A stretch of 63,014 bases of DNA from Olavius algarvensis Gamma 3 endosymbiont. Lineage in GTDB: Bacteria > Pseudomonadota > Gammaproteobacteria > GCA-001735895. The translations under genes were made by a program, and so were the position numbers. The stretch lies in assembly GCA_001735895.1 (NCBI GenBank), contig DS021198.1:119919-182932 (forward strand), in the 5' to 3' direction. The stretch's first letter is position 1, and the number at the start of each line of letters is the position of its first letter. The notes under the pieces were generated by a model. It ran no database searches, was not told where the DNA came from, and saw nothing but the letters and a program-made list of their open reading frames with translations. Below, piece after piece: positions 1 to 8,299 of this stretch.

Positions 1-703
1 ACGGGCCCTGAACTGTCTGGGGTATCCGGTGAGCCGGAATAAGGCGCGAAATTTGATGCGGGAGGCCGGAAGTCAGGTACGTCATCGCAAGAAATTCAGG
101 TGACCACGACAGCAAATCACAAACAACCGGTGTACGACAATCTGCTTCAGCGGCAATTTGATGTGCCCCAGCCTGATCAGGTCTACGCAGCGGATGTGAC
201 TTATGTATGGACCCAGGAGGGCTGGCTTTACCTGGCTGTCGTGATAGATCTGTGTTTGAGAAAGGTTGTGGGCTGGAGCATGAGCCCTCGGATGAAATCG
301 CAGTTGGTCTGTGATGCCTTGAAGATGGCCGCCTGGCAGCGCCGACCCAAGGCAGGTTTAATCCATCACTCGGATCGTGGGTCTCAGTATGCCAGCAAGG
401 CATTCCGAAAATTACTCAGAATCAACGGGTTCCAGGGCAGCATGAGCCGTAAAGGTGACTGTTGGGATAATGCGGTGGTCGAGAGCTTCTTTGGCAGTCT
501 GAAGCAGGAGCGGGTGCAATGGCGAAATTATCAGACTCGATATGAAGCACAGCAGGATATTCTGCAGTACATATCCAGCTGGTATAACCCATATCGATTA
601 CATTCGACGCTGAATTATGTCAGCCCGAATGATTATGAAAAACGACTACTCGAAACGAAGCATGCCGCTTAACTGGGGTGTATCAAAAAGTTTGACCACG
701 TCA
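1..703 (+). mobile_element. IS3-family element, copy 1, left part outside the window
   Basis: This is the 3' part of an insertion sequence whose second copy lies at 21054-22305 on the opposite strand. The two are near-identical over the shared stretch, including the terminal inverted repeat that ends here near 703 (reading TGACCACGTCA). The left end and orfA are off the window. Compared with the second copy it has small A indels near 96-114 that break the orfB frame, but it keeps 15 bases that the other copy has lost inside the catalytic domain. The first base after the element is in the tail of another gene. Confidence 0.9.
2..672 (+). pseudogene. IS3-family transposase OrfB, frameshifted and 5'-truncated
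   Basis: This encodes the DDE integrase-type subunit of an IS3-family transposase. From base 2 the frame reads the N-terminal linker and meets a stop at 101-103. The catalytic part is open in another frame from 100 to 672. Comparison with the second copy shows two lost A residues and one gained A between 96 and 114, a net loss of one base. The catalytic domain shows the acidic residues in their usual surroundings: AADVTYVWT, HHSDRGSQY and VVESFFGSLK. A GTG at 100 could restart translation and give a 190-residue catalytic fragment without the DNA-binding OrfA part, so this copy is unlikely to move on its own. Confidence 0.85.
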
Positions 704-744
704 ATGTTAAGCTGGCGCGCTCGAATAATCTTGCAGGCGTTTAA
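704..744 (+). pseudogene. 3' remnant of a gene cut by IS copy 1
   Basis: Immediately after the IS end an open frame reads VKLARSNNLAGV and stops with TAA at 742-744. The last A of this stop is the first base of the ATG of the next gene, so the two genes were translationally coupled. The remnant is too short to identify. By its coupling to the glycosyltransferase-like gene it was probably part of the same surface-polysaccharide operon, which is inference only. Confidence 0.4.
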
Positions 745-1484
745 TGACCGCTACTCTCGTTATTCAATCGCATCGCTCTCCGCTGCCTTTTGGCTGGTTG
801 CAGGAGTGCATCGATTCGGTTGCCGGCTGGGCGCGACTCAATCGCTATCAGCACCGGTTTATCGGTGACGAAGTTTTCGATCTAGTTGCTGCCAAATTGC
901 TGCATAAAGCCGGTCCGCAAACCGTGATCGCAACCGACCTGGCACGGCTGCGCGCGCTGCAGCAGGGCCTGACCGAAGGCTTCGATCGCGTTGTCTGGTG
1001 CGACGCAGACTTCCTGATATTCCGCCCGCGTGACTTTGTGTTGCCGGCGGCGGATTTTGCCTTCGGCCGGGAAATCTGGGTGCAAACGGATGATAAAGAC
1101 AGGTTGCGGGCTTACCCCAAGCTACATAACGCGCTGCTGATGTTTCAACGCGGCAATAGCTGCCTCGGGTTTTATCTCGATACCGCCGAACGTCTGTTGA
1201 AACTGAACCAGGGAGGTATGCCGCCGCAGTTTATCGGGCCCAAGTTGCTGACCGCGCTGCACAATATTGCGTGCTTCCCGGTAATGGAAAATGCCGCAAT
1301 GCTGAGCCCGCTGGTGATGCGTGATATGCTTAACGGCGGCGGCGCGGCTTTGCAGTTGTTTCTGCAAAAGTCCCCCGTCGTCCCCGCCGGAGTCAATCTC
1401 AGCAGTTCGCTCACCGCAGCCGAGGGATTTACCGAAACGGAAATGCAAACCCTGATTCGGCACTTACAGGATCATGGCCTGTGA
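744..1484 (+). CDS. Glycosyltransferase-like protein with a DxD motif
   Basis: A 246-residue cytosolic protein with no signal peptide or membrane segment. Residues about 88-96 read VWCDADFLI, a DxD-type metal and nucleotide-sugar site on a hydrophobic strand, as in GT-A fold glycosyltransferases. An LRALQ..L..GFDRVVW stretch just before it is the usual helix and strand leading to DxD. I cannot assign a GT family or an acceptor. It starts at an ATG overlapping the stop of the remnant upstream, so its own operon promoter may have been lost through the IS insertion. Expression now may depend on the IS or on an internal promoter. Confidence 0.55.
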   Translation: MTATLVIQSHRSPLPFGWLQECIDSVAGWARLNRYQHRFIGDEVFDLVAAKLLHKAGPQTVIATDLARLRALQQGLTEGFDRVVWCDADFLIFRPRDFVLPAADFAFGREIWVQTDDKDRLRAYPKLHNALLMFQRGNSCLGFYLDTAERLLKLNQGGMPPQFIGPKLLTALHNIACFPVMENAAMLSPLVMRDMLNGGGAALQLFLQKSPVVPAGVNLSSSLTAAEGFTETEMQTLIRHLQDHGL

Positions 1485-1546
1485 TATATCGCCAATCGAA
1501 AAAGGCGGCGGAAAAAAGATCAACCGTCTTCGCGGCAATAGTACGC

Positions 1547-1596
1547 TTTTTACTCAGAGTAAAAATTCATCGGCCGCAAACTAGCTTATTTGCGGC
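1547..1596. terminator. Hairpins between convergent GT-like and amidase genes
   Basis: Two inverted repeats sit between the convergent genes. TTTTTACT / AGTAAAAA around CAG (1547-1565) is AT-rich. GCCGCAAA (1573-1580) pairs with TTTGCGGC (1589-1596) across the amidase stop codon. On the minus strand the second hairpin is followed after a few bases by a T5 run, which fits a weak intrinsic terminator for the amidase. This was judged by eye without a folding calculation. Confidence 0.35.
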
Positions 1597-2942
1597 GGCG
1601 GTAAAACGAAGTCGTATTCCTGTTCGATCAGCATCGCGCTTGCAATCAGGGCCTCGTCCGCATGATGTGCTCCGATTAACTGGGCCGCGATCGGCAAACC
1701 CGCACTATGCAAACCGCAGGGAAAGGTTAGCGCCGGATGGCCGGTCATGTTGAAGAACGAGGTGTAACGGGTGATCGCGTTGCCGGCGGGCTCGACGCAA
1801 CCGGCAATCGAGATTTCGACCGCGCCAATCGGTGGTGCGATGGTTGGCGTGGCCGGCGTCAGAATCGTGTCGACCTGCTCGAATACCGCGTTCAGATCGC
1901 GGCGGTAGGTTTCGATAAAACGTTTGGCGCGAATATATTGCTCGGCCAGCAGGCACTGTCCCAGCGCCAGGCCGGCGCGGAAATCCCTGCTGTAAAGCTC
2001 ACCACGCTGCTCCAGATACCGGTTGTGATATGACAGCGCCTCCGGCATTTGTACCGCCAGCGATACGCTGCGGGTATATTCCATCGACGGCAAAGTCACC
2101 GGTTTGAGCAGCGCGCCGGCGGTGCGCAAGAAATGCATTAGCCGGTCGACACTGTCGAGAATCTCGCCGTCGCAGCGTTCGAAGAAAAAGGCTTGCGGGA
2201 TGCCCAGCGTCATACCGTCGAGACGAGCGGCCGCCGGCCTGCGGTAATCGGGGACCAGGGTCTCGAACAGAATGGCCGCATCGGCGGCGCTGCGCGTTAG
2301 TGTGCCGACATGGTCCAGCGACCACGAAAAGGGAATCACCCCCTCGGTGTCGATACGCCCGCAAGTCGGTTTGAAACCAACCAGCCCGCAAAGTGCGGCA
2401 GGCGCACGCACCGAACCGCCGGTGTCGGTGCCGAGCGCCGCGGCGCACAAATCGTAACCGACGGCGGCGGCCGAACCGCTGCTCGAACCGCCGGCTAGCC
2501 GGGTCGCGTCGTAAGGATTTGGCGGGGTGCCGTAGATTTCGTTTTCACCGGTGGCGCCATAGGCGAATTCGTGCAGGTTGTTTTTGCCGATGAATATCGC
2601 TCCCGCTCGGTCCATGCGCCTGACGGCCGCGGCGTCCCGCGGCGCGATATTATCCGCCAGCACCCGCGAACCGCCCGTGGTAAGCAGGCCCTGAACGTCG
2701 AACAAATCCTTGCAGGTATAGGGAATGCCGTTGAGTTCAGCCCCGGCTTCGAAGTCGGCATCGATAACCCCGGCCTTCGCGCGCGCACGTTCGAGATCGA
2801 GTGAGATAAATGCTTTGCTGATATCCGCAAAGCGCGCGATGCGGTCAGCGTAATGTTCGATCAGTTGCGTTGCCCCGATTTCTCCGTTACGCAATTGTCG
2901 GGTCAATTGGGTGATCGGCGCGAACGCCAGCGCAGCGGTCAT
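1581..2942 (-). CDS. Amidase-signature hydrolase (GatA/AtzE-like)
   Basis: A 453-residue member of the amidase signature family, which hydrolyses carboxamides through a Ser-cisSer-Lys triad. Lys78 lies in YTCKDLFDV. The glycine/serine-rich block AGGSSSGSAAA supplies cis-Ser153, and GTDTGGSVRAPA supplies nucleophile Ser177, 24 residues later as is usual. Length and full-length colinearity fit a complete enzyme of the AtzE/GatA branch. The physiological substrate cannot be read from sequence. Its start overlaps the end of a 67-residue partner gene by four bases (ATGA), an arrangement known for AtzG-AtzE type pairs. It is one of three amidases in this window. Confidence 0.85.
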   Translation of the reverse strand: MTAALAFAPITQLTRQLRNGEIGATQLIEHYADRIARFADISKAFISLDLERARAKAGVIDADFEAGAELNGIPYTCKDLFDVQGLLTTGGSRVLADNIAPRDAAAVRRMDRAGAIFIGKNNLHEFAYGATGENEIYGTPPNPYDATRLAGGSSSGSAAAVGYDLCAAALGTDTGGSVRAPAALCGLVGFKPTCGRIDTEGVIPFSWSLDHVGTLTRSAADAAILFETLVPDYRRPAAARLDGMTLGIPQAFFFERCDGEILDSVDRLMHFLRTAGALLKPVTLPSMEYTRSVSLAVQMPEALSYHNRYLEQRGELYSRDFRAGLALGQCLLAEQYIRAKRFIETYRRDLNAVFEQVDTILTPATPTIAPPIGAVEISIAGCVEPAGNAITRYTSFFNMTGHPALTFPCGLHSAGLPIAAQLIGAHHADEALIASAMLIEQEYDFVLPPPQIS

Positions 2943-3142
2943 CGGGCCGGTATATCGGAAGCCGGGGGAATCGCCTGCAAGTCAATTTTGCGCAAGATCT
3001 CGAGTTGGTCGAGCAAATCCTGAAAACCGGTAATGATGCCGAGCCTGGGATCGACCAGCTCGGAGATTTCGGCATCTTGCCAGGCATAGCAGCCGAGTTG
3101 ATCGCGCATGCCGGTCAGGGTTTGTTGCTGTAATTTTTCCAT
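2939..3142 (-). CDS. Small amidase partner, GatC/AtzG-like
   Basis: A 67-residue soluble protein whose stop overlaps the ATG of the amidase downstream (ATGA), implying translational coupling. Helical, acidic and leucine-rich segments such as FQDLLDQLEILRKIDL are followed by a proline-containing tail, which recalls the GatC-like or AtzG-like subunits that wrap around amidase-signature enzymes. Similarity to those families is only a visual impression. Position and coupling are the stronger arguments. No good Shine-Dalgarno was seen directly before the ATG. Confidence 0.5.
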   Translation of the reverse strand: MEKLQQQTLTGMRDQLGCYAWQDAEISELVDPRLGIITGFQDLLDQLEILRKIDLQAIPPASDIPAR

Positions 3143-3211
3143 TGTCGACGCGAATGTGTTTAATGGTTTCCGGAGGCGAGTTTACGCTACTATCCGGCTA
3201 TTCCCAATCGG

Positions 3212-3230
3212 TATTGCCGGGTTAATAAAA
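3212..3230 (+). repeat. Degenerate half copy of the dispersed palindromic repeat
   Basis: TATTGCCGGGTTAATAAAA matches the right arm of the window's dispersed intergenic palindrome (full copies at 4264, 33832, 39771 and 51011) with about three bases missing inside the arm. It lies in the gap between usp and the small amidase partner. Confidence 0.35.
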
Positions 3231-3398
3231 TACTTACGCATCGGCAGGCCGACGACCGGATGATGCTCGGAAGCCTTTACTGGTGGGATATTCCTAGGTT
3301 GTTCCGTTGCCCGATCGAACGCGATCCGGCGCAACTCGACAGCGCGCTGGTCGGGGTGCCGGATTCTACCGGTAACGGCACTACTTTCAATCAGCAGG

Positions 3399-4238
3399 CT
3401 AGTGCGCCATAAATATCGGAACCGGTGACAGCTTGAGCAGGTCGCGGGTGACGCCACCGAGGATAATTTCGCGCAGGCGGGCGTGGCCATAGGCGCCCAT
3501 TACGATTAAATCGGCATTCATTTCCGCTGCCTGTCCCAGGATTGCATCGCTGGGACCGATGTCCATATCGCTGATCCCGCTGGATATCGACTCGATCCCG
3601 TGGGATTCGAGAAATCGGGCGAGTTCATCGGCATGCGGATGACTGCGTGCAATCGAAGTATCGCTATCGTCGGGTTCGGAAGATAACACGACCACGGTCG
3701 TGGCGGATTGCAGTAGGGGCATGGCTTCGCGCAGCGCCCGCGCCGATTCGCGGCTCGCGTTCCAGGTCAGCAAAACGCGCTCGCCGGGTTGCGCGAGTTT
3801 GCCGCTATGCGGCACTACCAGGCAGGCGCAGGCGCCTTCAAACAGCAAGGCATCCGCCAGTCCGTAGCTCGCGTTGTCGGGATCTTCGGGATCATCCTGC
3901 CCGAGTATTAACAAATCGGAGTATTTGCTGTGCTCGCGCAAAATTGGAATGACCTGACCTTCCACGACATGTGCATCCATGGTTACCTCGGCCTCATCGA
4001 CCAGTTGTTGATAGCCGACCAGGGTTTCCCGGGCGCGATGCAGCGCTTTTTCGGTGACGTCGGTGATCAGATCGACACTGATCTGGGCCTCGACATAAGA
4101 GGGTACGACATAGTCTGGGACGACGAACAGCCCGGTAATCAGCGCATCGTGTTTTTTTGCCATTCCCAGAGCGGTTGCAAGACGATTCTGGCAGCCTTTG
4201 CTGTGATCCAGGTGTAGTAGTATGTTCTTGATTTCCAT
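3399..4238 (-). CDS. Tandem-domain universal stress protein
   Basis: A 279-residue protein made of two UspA domains. The first starts at MEIKNILLHLDHS. The second ends with GAYGHARLREIILGG, the G-x2-G-x9-G type ATP-binding loop, followed by VTRDLL. I chose the ATG at 4236-4238 because GGAGAG stands seven bases before it and the UspA fold begins there. An upstream in-frame ATG at 4367 would add 43 residues with no family resemblance, read through a palindromic repeat. The gene lies after hsp20 on the same strand, and an FNR-like palindrome lies about 98 bases before the start. That fits the low-oxygen induction of usp genes known in pseudomonads. Confidence 0.88.
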   Translation of the reverse strand: MEIKNILLHLDHSKGCQNRLATALGMAKKHDALITGLFVVPDYVVPSYVEAQISVDLITDVTEKALHRARETLVGYQQLVDEAEVTMDAHVVEGQVIPILREHSKYSDLLILGQDDPEDPDNASYGLADALLFEGACACLVVPHSGKLAQPGERVLLTWNASRESARALREAMPLLQSATTVVVLSSEPDDSDTSIARSHPHADELARFLESHGIESISSGISDMDIGPSDAILGQAAEMNADLIVMGAYGHARLREIILGGVTRDLLKLSPVPIFMAH

Positions 4239-4263
4239 AGGTGCTCTCCGGTCGGAAGACATG

Positions 4264-4297
4264 AACCCGGCGGCATATATTGCCGCCGGGTTAATAA
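4264..4297. repeat. Dispersed intergenic palindrome, copy a
   Basis: A perfect 12-bp stem: AACCCGGCGGCA, then TATAT, then TGCCGCCGGGTT, followed by AATAA. It lies in the hsp20-usp gap, in the usp 5' untranslated region about 26 bases before the start codon. Related copies stand at 33832-33868, 39771-39806 and 51011-51046, with halves at 3212 and 5081. Confidence 0.8.
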
Positions 4298-4329
4298 TAC
4301 CATGATGCTTGAGATTGTCCGCTTCGGCA

Positions 4330-4343
4330 TTGACATGAGTCAA
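4330..4343. promoter_or_regulatory. FNR-like palindrome before usp
   Basis: TTGACATGAGTCAA is a perfect 5-4-5 palindrome, differing from the FNR consensus TTGAT-N4-ATCAA by a symmetric T/C change in each half. Its centre is about 98 bases before the usp start. With an fnr gene 3 kb away, an FNR/DNR-type operator is likely but untested. Confidence 0.5.
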
Positions 4344-4551
4344 TGCTCGATCCGCTCGTGCGCCCATGACCTTGGGTCCTGGTAGTCGCGTTAGCGGAAT
4401 ATTACCGTCGCGTGCGCATCGAGCCTTTTATTCCCGAGTGCGCCACGAAACGCGCGAGCCAATATTTTCGAGCGCCGGTATTGACCGGGAGAACCCCGAC
4501 AACAGCGGCATAACGCGATATGCCGCCGGCAACAACTGGGCTGCACCGGAT

Positions 4552-4998
4552 TCAGCTAACCTTGATGTCTATCGACTTTGCTTTGGCCCTTTCTTCCTTG
4601 GGAATACTCAGCGACAGCACTCCGTCCCGGTAAGATGCATCCACCATTTCCGCATCGACCGCGTCGGGCAGCGTAAAGCTGCGCGCAAAACTGCCGCGAA
4701 AGCGCTCGGTGCGATGACGCTTGGTGCCCTGGCCGGTTTCGATCTCGGTTTGTTTTTCGCCGCGAATACTGAGCACACCGTTTTCCAGCTTGACGTCGAT
4801 ATCCTGCCTGTCCACGCCGGGTAAGTCGGCCTTGATCAGGTATTTGTCTGCCGTTTCCTCGACATCCACCGATGGAGCCCAGTCTGCGATGCCCAATTCG
4901 GTATTCATTTGATTGCCGAGATTGCCGCCGCCGCTTTTGTTATAACGCTCCAGCATGTGTTCGAATTCCTGAAACGGATTCCATAGCTGCATATTCAT
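4552..4998 (-). CDS. Hsp20 / alpha-crystallin small heat-shock protein
   Basis: A 148-residue chaperone. A short N-terminal arm begins with the MNMQLWNPFQEFEHML block and is followed by a glycine-rich linker. The alpha-crystallin domain runs from about residue 40, with the conserved features IKADLPGVDRQDIDVKLENGVLSIRGE and a C-terminal YRDGVLSLSIPK. A C-terminal I-x-I anchor (IDI) is present. I chose the ATG at 4996-4998 because GGAGA lies seven bases before it. Longer in-frame starts lack this. An FNR-like box lies about 68 bases before the start, and the gene precedes usp on the same strand. Confidence 0.9.
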   Translation of the reverse strand: MNMQLWNPFQEFEHMLERYNKSGGGNLGNQMNTELGIADWAPSVDVEETADKYLIKADLPGVDRQDIDVKLENGVLSIRGEKQTEIETGQGTKRHRTERFRGSFARSFTLPDAVDAEMVDASYRDGVLSLSIPKEERAKAKSIDIKVS

Positions 4999-5059
4999 TT
5001 GTATCTCCATGTTCAATGTGGGTGACGACACTATTTTATATCGATCTGCTTCGCGGCTA

Positions 5060-5073
5060 TTGACGCGAATCAA
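5060..5073. promoter_or_regulatory. FNR-like box before hsp20
   Basis: TTGACGCGAATCAA matches TTGAT-N4-ATCAA at nine of ten half-site positions. Its centre lies about 68 bases before the hsp20 start codon, a plausible activating position for a promoter with a short leader. The response-regulator gene ends on the other side, so hsp20 is the only gene it can serve here. Confidence 0.6.
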
Positions 5074-5080
5074 TATCGCT

Positions 5081-5100
5081 TATTGTCTCCGGGTTAATAG
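5081..5100 (+). repeat. Half copy of the dispersed palindrome
   Basis: TATTGTCTCCGGGTTAATAG differs by one base from the right arm of the full copy at 51011-51046. The left arm is missing. It lies between hsp20 and the response-regulator gene. Confidence 0.5.
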
Positions 5101-5119
5101 AAATAGAATTACCTGGAAA

Positions 5120-5761
5120 CTAGTTGTCCTGCTCCATCACCCAGCGAATTGCGCGTTGAGTGAGTTCGTGCGCCGAGCCGAGGCCCAACTTCTTTTTGAT
5201 GTGCGCCTGGTGGGTTTCGATAGTCTTGACGCTGCGGTTTAATTGCTCGGCCATTTGACTGGTGGCGACGCCTTGTCCAATCAACTCGAAAACCTGCAGC
5301 TCGCGATTGGAGAGGCGGTCGAGGGCGCGTTTTTCGCGATTGGCGTCGACCATGCCGCTCAGCAGTCGGTCGGTCATGTGTTGACTCAGATAAACCTTGC
5401 CGCTGAGCACCTGACGAATGGCTTGAATAATGCTTTCCTGGGCTTCCTGTTTGTTGATATAACCACGTGCGCCGGCCGCCAGCACGCGTTCGGCGTAGAG
5501 GGTTTCGTCGTGCATCGACGCGACCAGCATCAGAATATTTTTATTGCGCGCCTTGATATGTTCGATCAGATCGAGGCCGCTGCCGCCGGACAGCGACAAA
5601 TCGATGATTGCCAAATCCGGAGCAGTTGCATCGACCTGTTTCAAGGCATCGGCCATATCGGCGGCTTCTCCGCATACCTCTAGATCGGGGCAGTCGCCGA
5701 TTAACTGGGCGAAGCCGGCGCGCACCAGCGGATGATCGTCGACTATCAGGATTCTAGTCAT
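5120..5761 (-). CDS. NarL/FixJ-type response regulator
   Basis: A 213-residue two-component regulator. The receiver domain (about 1-120) has the acidic pair DD at 8-9, phospho-acceptor Asp54 in LAIIDLSLSGGSG, and the conserved INKQ lysine region near 105. A LuxR-type helix-turn-helix occupies about 148-200 (LSNRELQVFELIGQG, then SVKTIETHQAHIKKKLG). Its ATG stands nine bases after the stop of the kinase gene, so the two form one transcription unit. Its regulon cannot be told from sequence. The setting beside fnr and cbb3 genes suggests redox or respiratory control. Confidence 0.9.
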   Translation of the reverse strand: MTRILIVDDHPLVRAGFAQLIGDCPDLEVCGEAADMADALKQVDATAPDLAIIDLSLSGGSGLDLIEHIKARNKNILMLVASMHDETLYAERVLAAGARGYINKQEAQESIIQAIRQVLSGKVYLSQHMTDRLLSGMVDANREKRALDRLSNRELQVFELIGQGVATSQMAEQLNRSVKTIETHQAHIKKKLGLGSAHELTQRAIRWVMEQDN

Positions 5762-5769
5762 GTGTTTAA

Positions 5770-7404
5770 TTAATCATCCTCTACCGGAAAATAACACCTT
5801 ATCTCGGTACCCTCGGCATACGAAGATTCGATATGCATTTCCGCATCGATCAGGCCGCAGCGATGTTTCATGATGCGCAATCCCAACCCCTGCGACAGAT
5901 CCTGGAACTGCTTCATGCCGACGCCGTTATCGGTTATCGACAGCCGTCCGCGTTCGTCTTCCAGCCCTACCGACACTTCGATCCGACTCGCTTTGGCGTG
6001 TTTGATGGCGTTGTTAACCGCTTCCTGGGCGATACGGTAGAGGTGCATTGCGCTGCTATTATCCGAGATCAGGACACGATCGTTGATGATTAACACGATC
6101 GAAATATTGGTTTGCGAGCGAATATCGGCAATCAGGGCTTCGAGTGCATTGATGAAACCATCGGCATCGATATTGACCGGAATCAGCCCGCGCGACAGCG
6201 CCCGCACCTGTGAAATAGCCTCGCGCAGCCCGCTGGCCAACTGGGTCGCCAATTGATACTCGGGTTTACTGGCCTTGTTCATCAGGCTGGTCGCCAGCAG
6301 CCCCAGGCCGGTCAACTGCTGTCCGAGTCCGTCGTGCAATTCCTGGCCGACGCGGCGTTGTTCGCGCGCCGGGATATCGAGAACTTCGCGCTGTAATTGC
6401 TGTTGTTCGCTCAAATCCATTATCACCCCGGCAAACAGGCGCGCGCTGCTGGTGTTAATGTCACCCAGCGACAGATAAATCGGAAAACGCGAGCCATTCT
6501 TGTGCATCGCCATCAACTGCCGGCTGCTACCGATAATTTTCGGAATACCGGATTGCAGGTAGTTTTTGATGTATTTGTCATGACCGAGGCTATGTTCGGG
6601 CGGCATCAGGCGTTTCACGGTTTGTCCGATTAATTCGCTGCGTTTGTAGCCGAACAACCTTTCGAGCGCCGGATTGACGAACTGGATCATGCCGTCGGTG
6701 TTGGCAAGCACGATCCCTTCGCGCAAAGTCTCGGCGAGAATCTGGAAGGTTTCAGCCCGCTGGTCGATAGCCTGTTCGATCGGTTTCGAGATCCGGATGA
6801 ATAACCGGCTGGCAAAGAAGATCACCAGCAACGCTGCGCTCAAGGCGATAAAAGCGGTCTGGATAAAAGGCTGGCGGATTTCACTGATATCGATTTTACC
6901 GACCAGACCGAGATTCAGGAACGACAGCGGTTCGTAGGCCGCCAGTACCTCGGTGCCGCGGTAATCCAGGCCGGTAAGAACGCCTGATTTACCCGACAGC
7001 GCGCGCCGCATGGGTTCGGCCCACTCGCCGGCGAAGGGAATCGGTGGCGGGGTAGCCGATTGGTTATGCCACCGGCTCAGGACAAAAACGATTTGATCGT
7101 CCTGGCGCCGCGCCAGGACAAATTCGCCGCTGTTACCGAAGCCTTCGAATTCGCTATGCGCGGCGGCTACCTTTTCCAGCGTCGATTCGCGCGCCTGTCC
7201 GAGGTCCCTATTGTCGTTCTCGAGGCTGTCGAACTGAGCAATCGATTCGATCAGGCGCGCCTGGCTTTTTACCGTTTCCACCAGCCGCAGGCGGTGCTGT
7301 CCAATCGCGGTATAGTAGAGACTGACAATCGAAATCGCGCTGACTACCAGGGTTGCGGCGGCCATTATCACAAAAAGCTGATTAAAAGGGTGGCGCTGAA
7401 TCAC
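5770..7404 (-). CDS. Membrane PAS sensor histidine kinase, HisKA_3 type
   Basis: A 544-residue kinase. Transmembrane segments at about 9-31 and 184-203 enclose a periplasmic sensor region of about 150 residues. A PAS domain follows (about 222-335, ILAETLREGIVLANTDG). The dimerisation block contains phospho-acceptor His357 in QELHDGLGQQL, typical of NarX/DegS-like HisKA_3 kinases. The ATPase domain shows the N box QEAVNNAIKHAKA and the G box DNGVGM. It is cotranscribed with the response regulator directly downstream and divergent from fnr. The ligand is unknown. Confidence 0.9.
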   Translation of the reverse strand: MIQRHPFNQLFVIMAAATLVVSAISIVSLYYTAIGQHRLRLVETVKSQARLIESIAQFDSLENDNRDLGQARESTLEKVAAAHSEFEGFGNSGEFVLARRQDDQIVFVLSRWHNQSATPPPIPFAGEWAEPMRRALSGKSGVLTGLDYRGTEVLAAYEPLSFLNLGLVGKIDISEIRQPFIQTAFIALSAALLVIFFASRLFIRISKPIEQAIDQRAETFQILAETLREGIVLANTDGMIQFVNPALERLFGYKRSELIGQTVKRLMPPEHSLGHDKYIKNYLQSGIPKIIGSSRQLMAMHKNGSRFPIYLSLGDINTSSARLFAGVIMDLSEQQQLQREVLDIPAREQRRVGQELHDGLGQQLTGLGLLATSLMNKASKPEYQLATQLASGLREAISQVRALSRGLIPVNIDADGFINALEALIADIRSQTNISIVLIINDRVLISDNSSAMHLYRIAQEAVNNAIKHAKASRIEVSVGLEDERGRLSITDNGVGMKQFQDLSQGLGLRIMKHRCGLIDAEMHIESSYAEGTEIRCYFPVEDD

Positions 7405-7549
7405 GGGTATCGGAGTCTGACTTCAGTTGTGTCCCTTGCTATGTTATCTGGAAAGTCCCGATAAGCCCATCAGGAAAACCCCGATGGCGACCCTCGGCTT
7501 GAGCGTGCATGATAAAAACCTGGAGCAAATACTAAGAGGTGGGGCAGTC

Positions 7550-8299
7550 ATGAAAATAGCACAAACCATTCACATCGATCGCCAATGCCATGCCTGCGAT
7601 CCGCGTGGCGGCTGTCTGGGGATACAGTTACTCGATAATCCCGATATCTGCGAATACCTGAAGCAGGCCAAGCGTATCAGTCGTAAGGGAGAACATGTAT
7701 TCCGCGAAGGAGAAGTCGCCGACGCATTCTTCGTGGTACGCAGCGGTTCGTTAAAAAGTTATCTGGTAACCGAGGACGGCGAAGAGCAGGTGTTGGGATT
7801 TTATCTGCCGGGCGATGTTATCGGACTCGATTCCACCGAGTTGCAGCATCGGATGTCATCTGCGATTACGCTGGAAACGACATCGCTATGCCGATTTCTC
7901 TACATCTACCTGGCCGACAAGGCGCAGGGTTCGAATTTGTTACGGATTACTTCCGAACAAATGCAGCGTGACCATAACCTGGTCTTATTGCTGGCGCGCA
8001 AGGATGCCGATGGCCGGATTGCGAGCTTTCTCGACGACCTGGCCTGTCGTTACCGCGCGCGCGGTTACTCCGCTTCTGCCTTCCTGTTATCCATGTCGCG
8101 TCAGGATATTGGCTGTTATCTAGGTCTTGCGGTCGAAACTGTCAGCCGAACCCTGACTCGTTTTCAGGAATGCGGTGTATTACAGGTCAATCGTCGCGAA
8201 GTCGAAATCCTCGATCACGCAACCTTGCGTAAAATCGCCGGTATACGCGGCGACCGATTCATGGAATGCGACAAAGATGTCGAGCTGGATTCGGCGTGA
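7550..8299 (+). CDS. fnr: FNR/ANR-type oxygen-sensing transcription regulator
   Basis: A 249-residue CRP/FNR-family regulator with all residues of an iron-sulfur oxygen sensor: Cys13, Cys16 and Cys22 in CHACDPRGGC, plus Cys114 in TTSLCRFL. The cyclic-nucleotide-binding-like beta roll spans about 40-125. The recognition helix VETVSRTLTRF (Glu196, Ser199, Arg200) is the set that reads TTGAT-N4-ATCAA. I chose ATG 7550, preceded by an AGGTGGGG ribosome site. An ATG at 7484 would add 22 residues. Its 3' end overlaps the convergent SafE-like gene by 85 bases. FNR-type boxes occur in this window before hemN, hsp20, usp and nrdJa. Confidence 0.93.
   Translation: MKIAQTIHIDRQCHACDPRGGCLGIQLLDNPDICEYLKQAKRISRKGEHVFREGEVADAFFVVRSGSLKSYLVTEDGEEQVLGFYLPGDVIGLDSTELQHRMSSAITLETTSLCRFLYIYLADKAQGSNLLRITSEQMQRDHNLVLLLARKDADGRIASFLDDLACRYRARGYSASAFLLSMSRQDIGCYLGLAVETVSRTLTRFQECGVLQVNRREVEILDHATLRKIAGIRGDRFMECDKDVELDSA

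Noticed and set aside
3182-3490. Minus-strand open frame over the usp 3' end
   Set aside because: It overlaps usp in another frame and continues into the intergenic region without any recognisable motif.
4239-4367. 43-residue N-terminal extension of the universal stress protein
   Set aside because: The extension crosses the palindromic repeat, has no family similarity, and a good ribosome site precedes the internal ATG at 4238.
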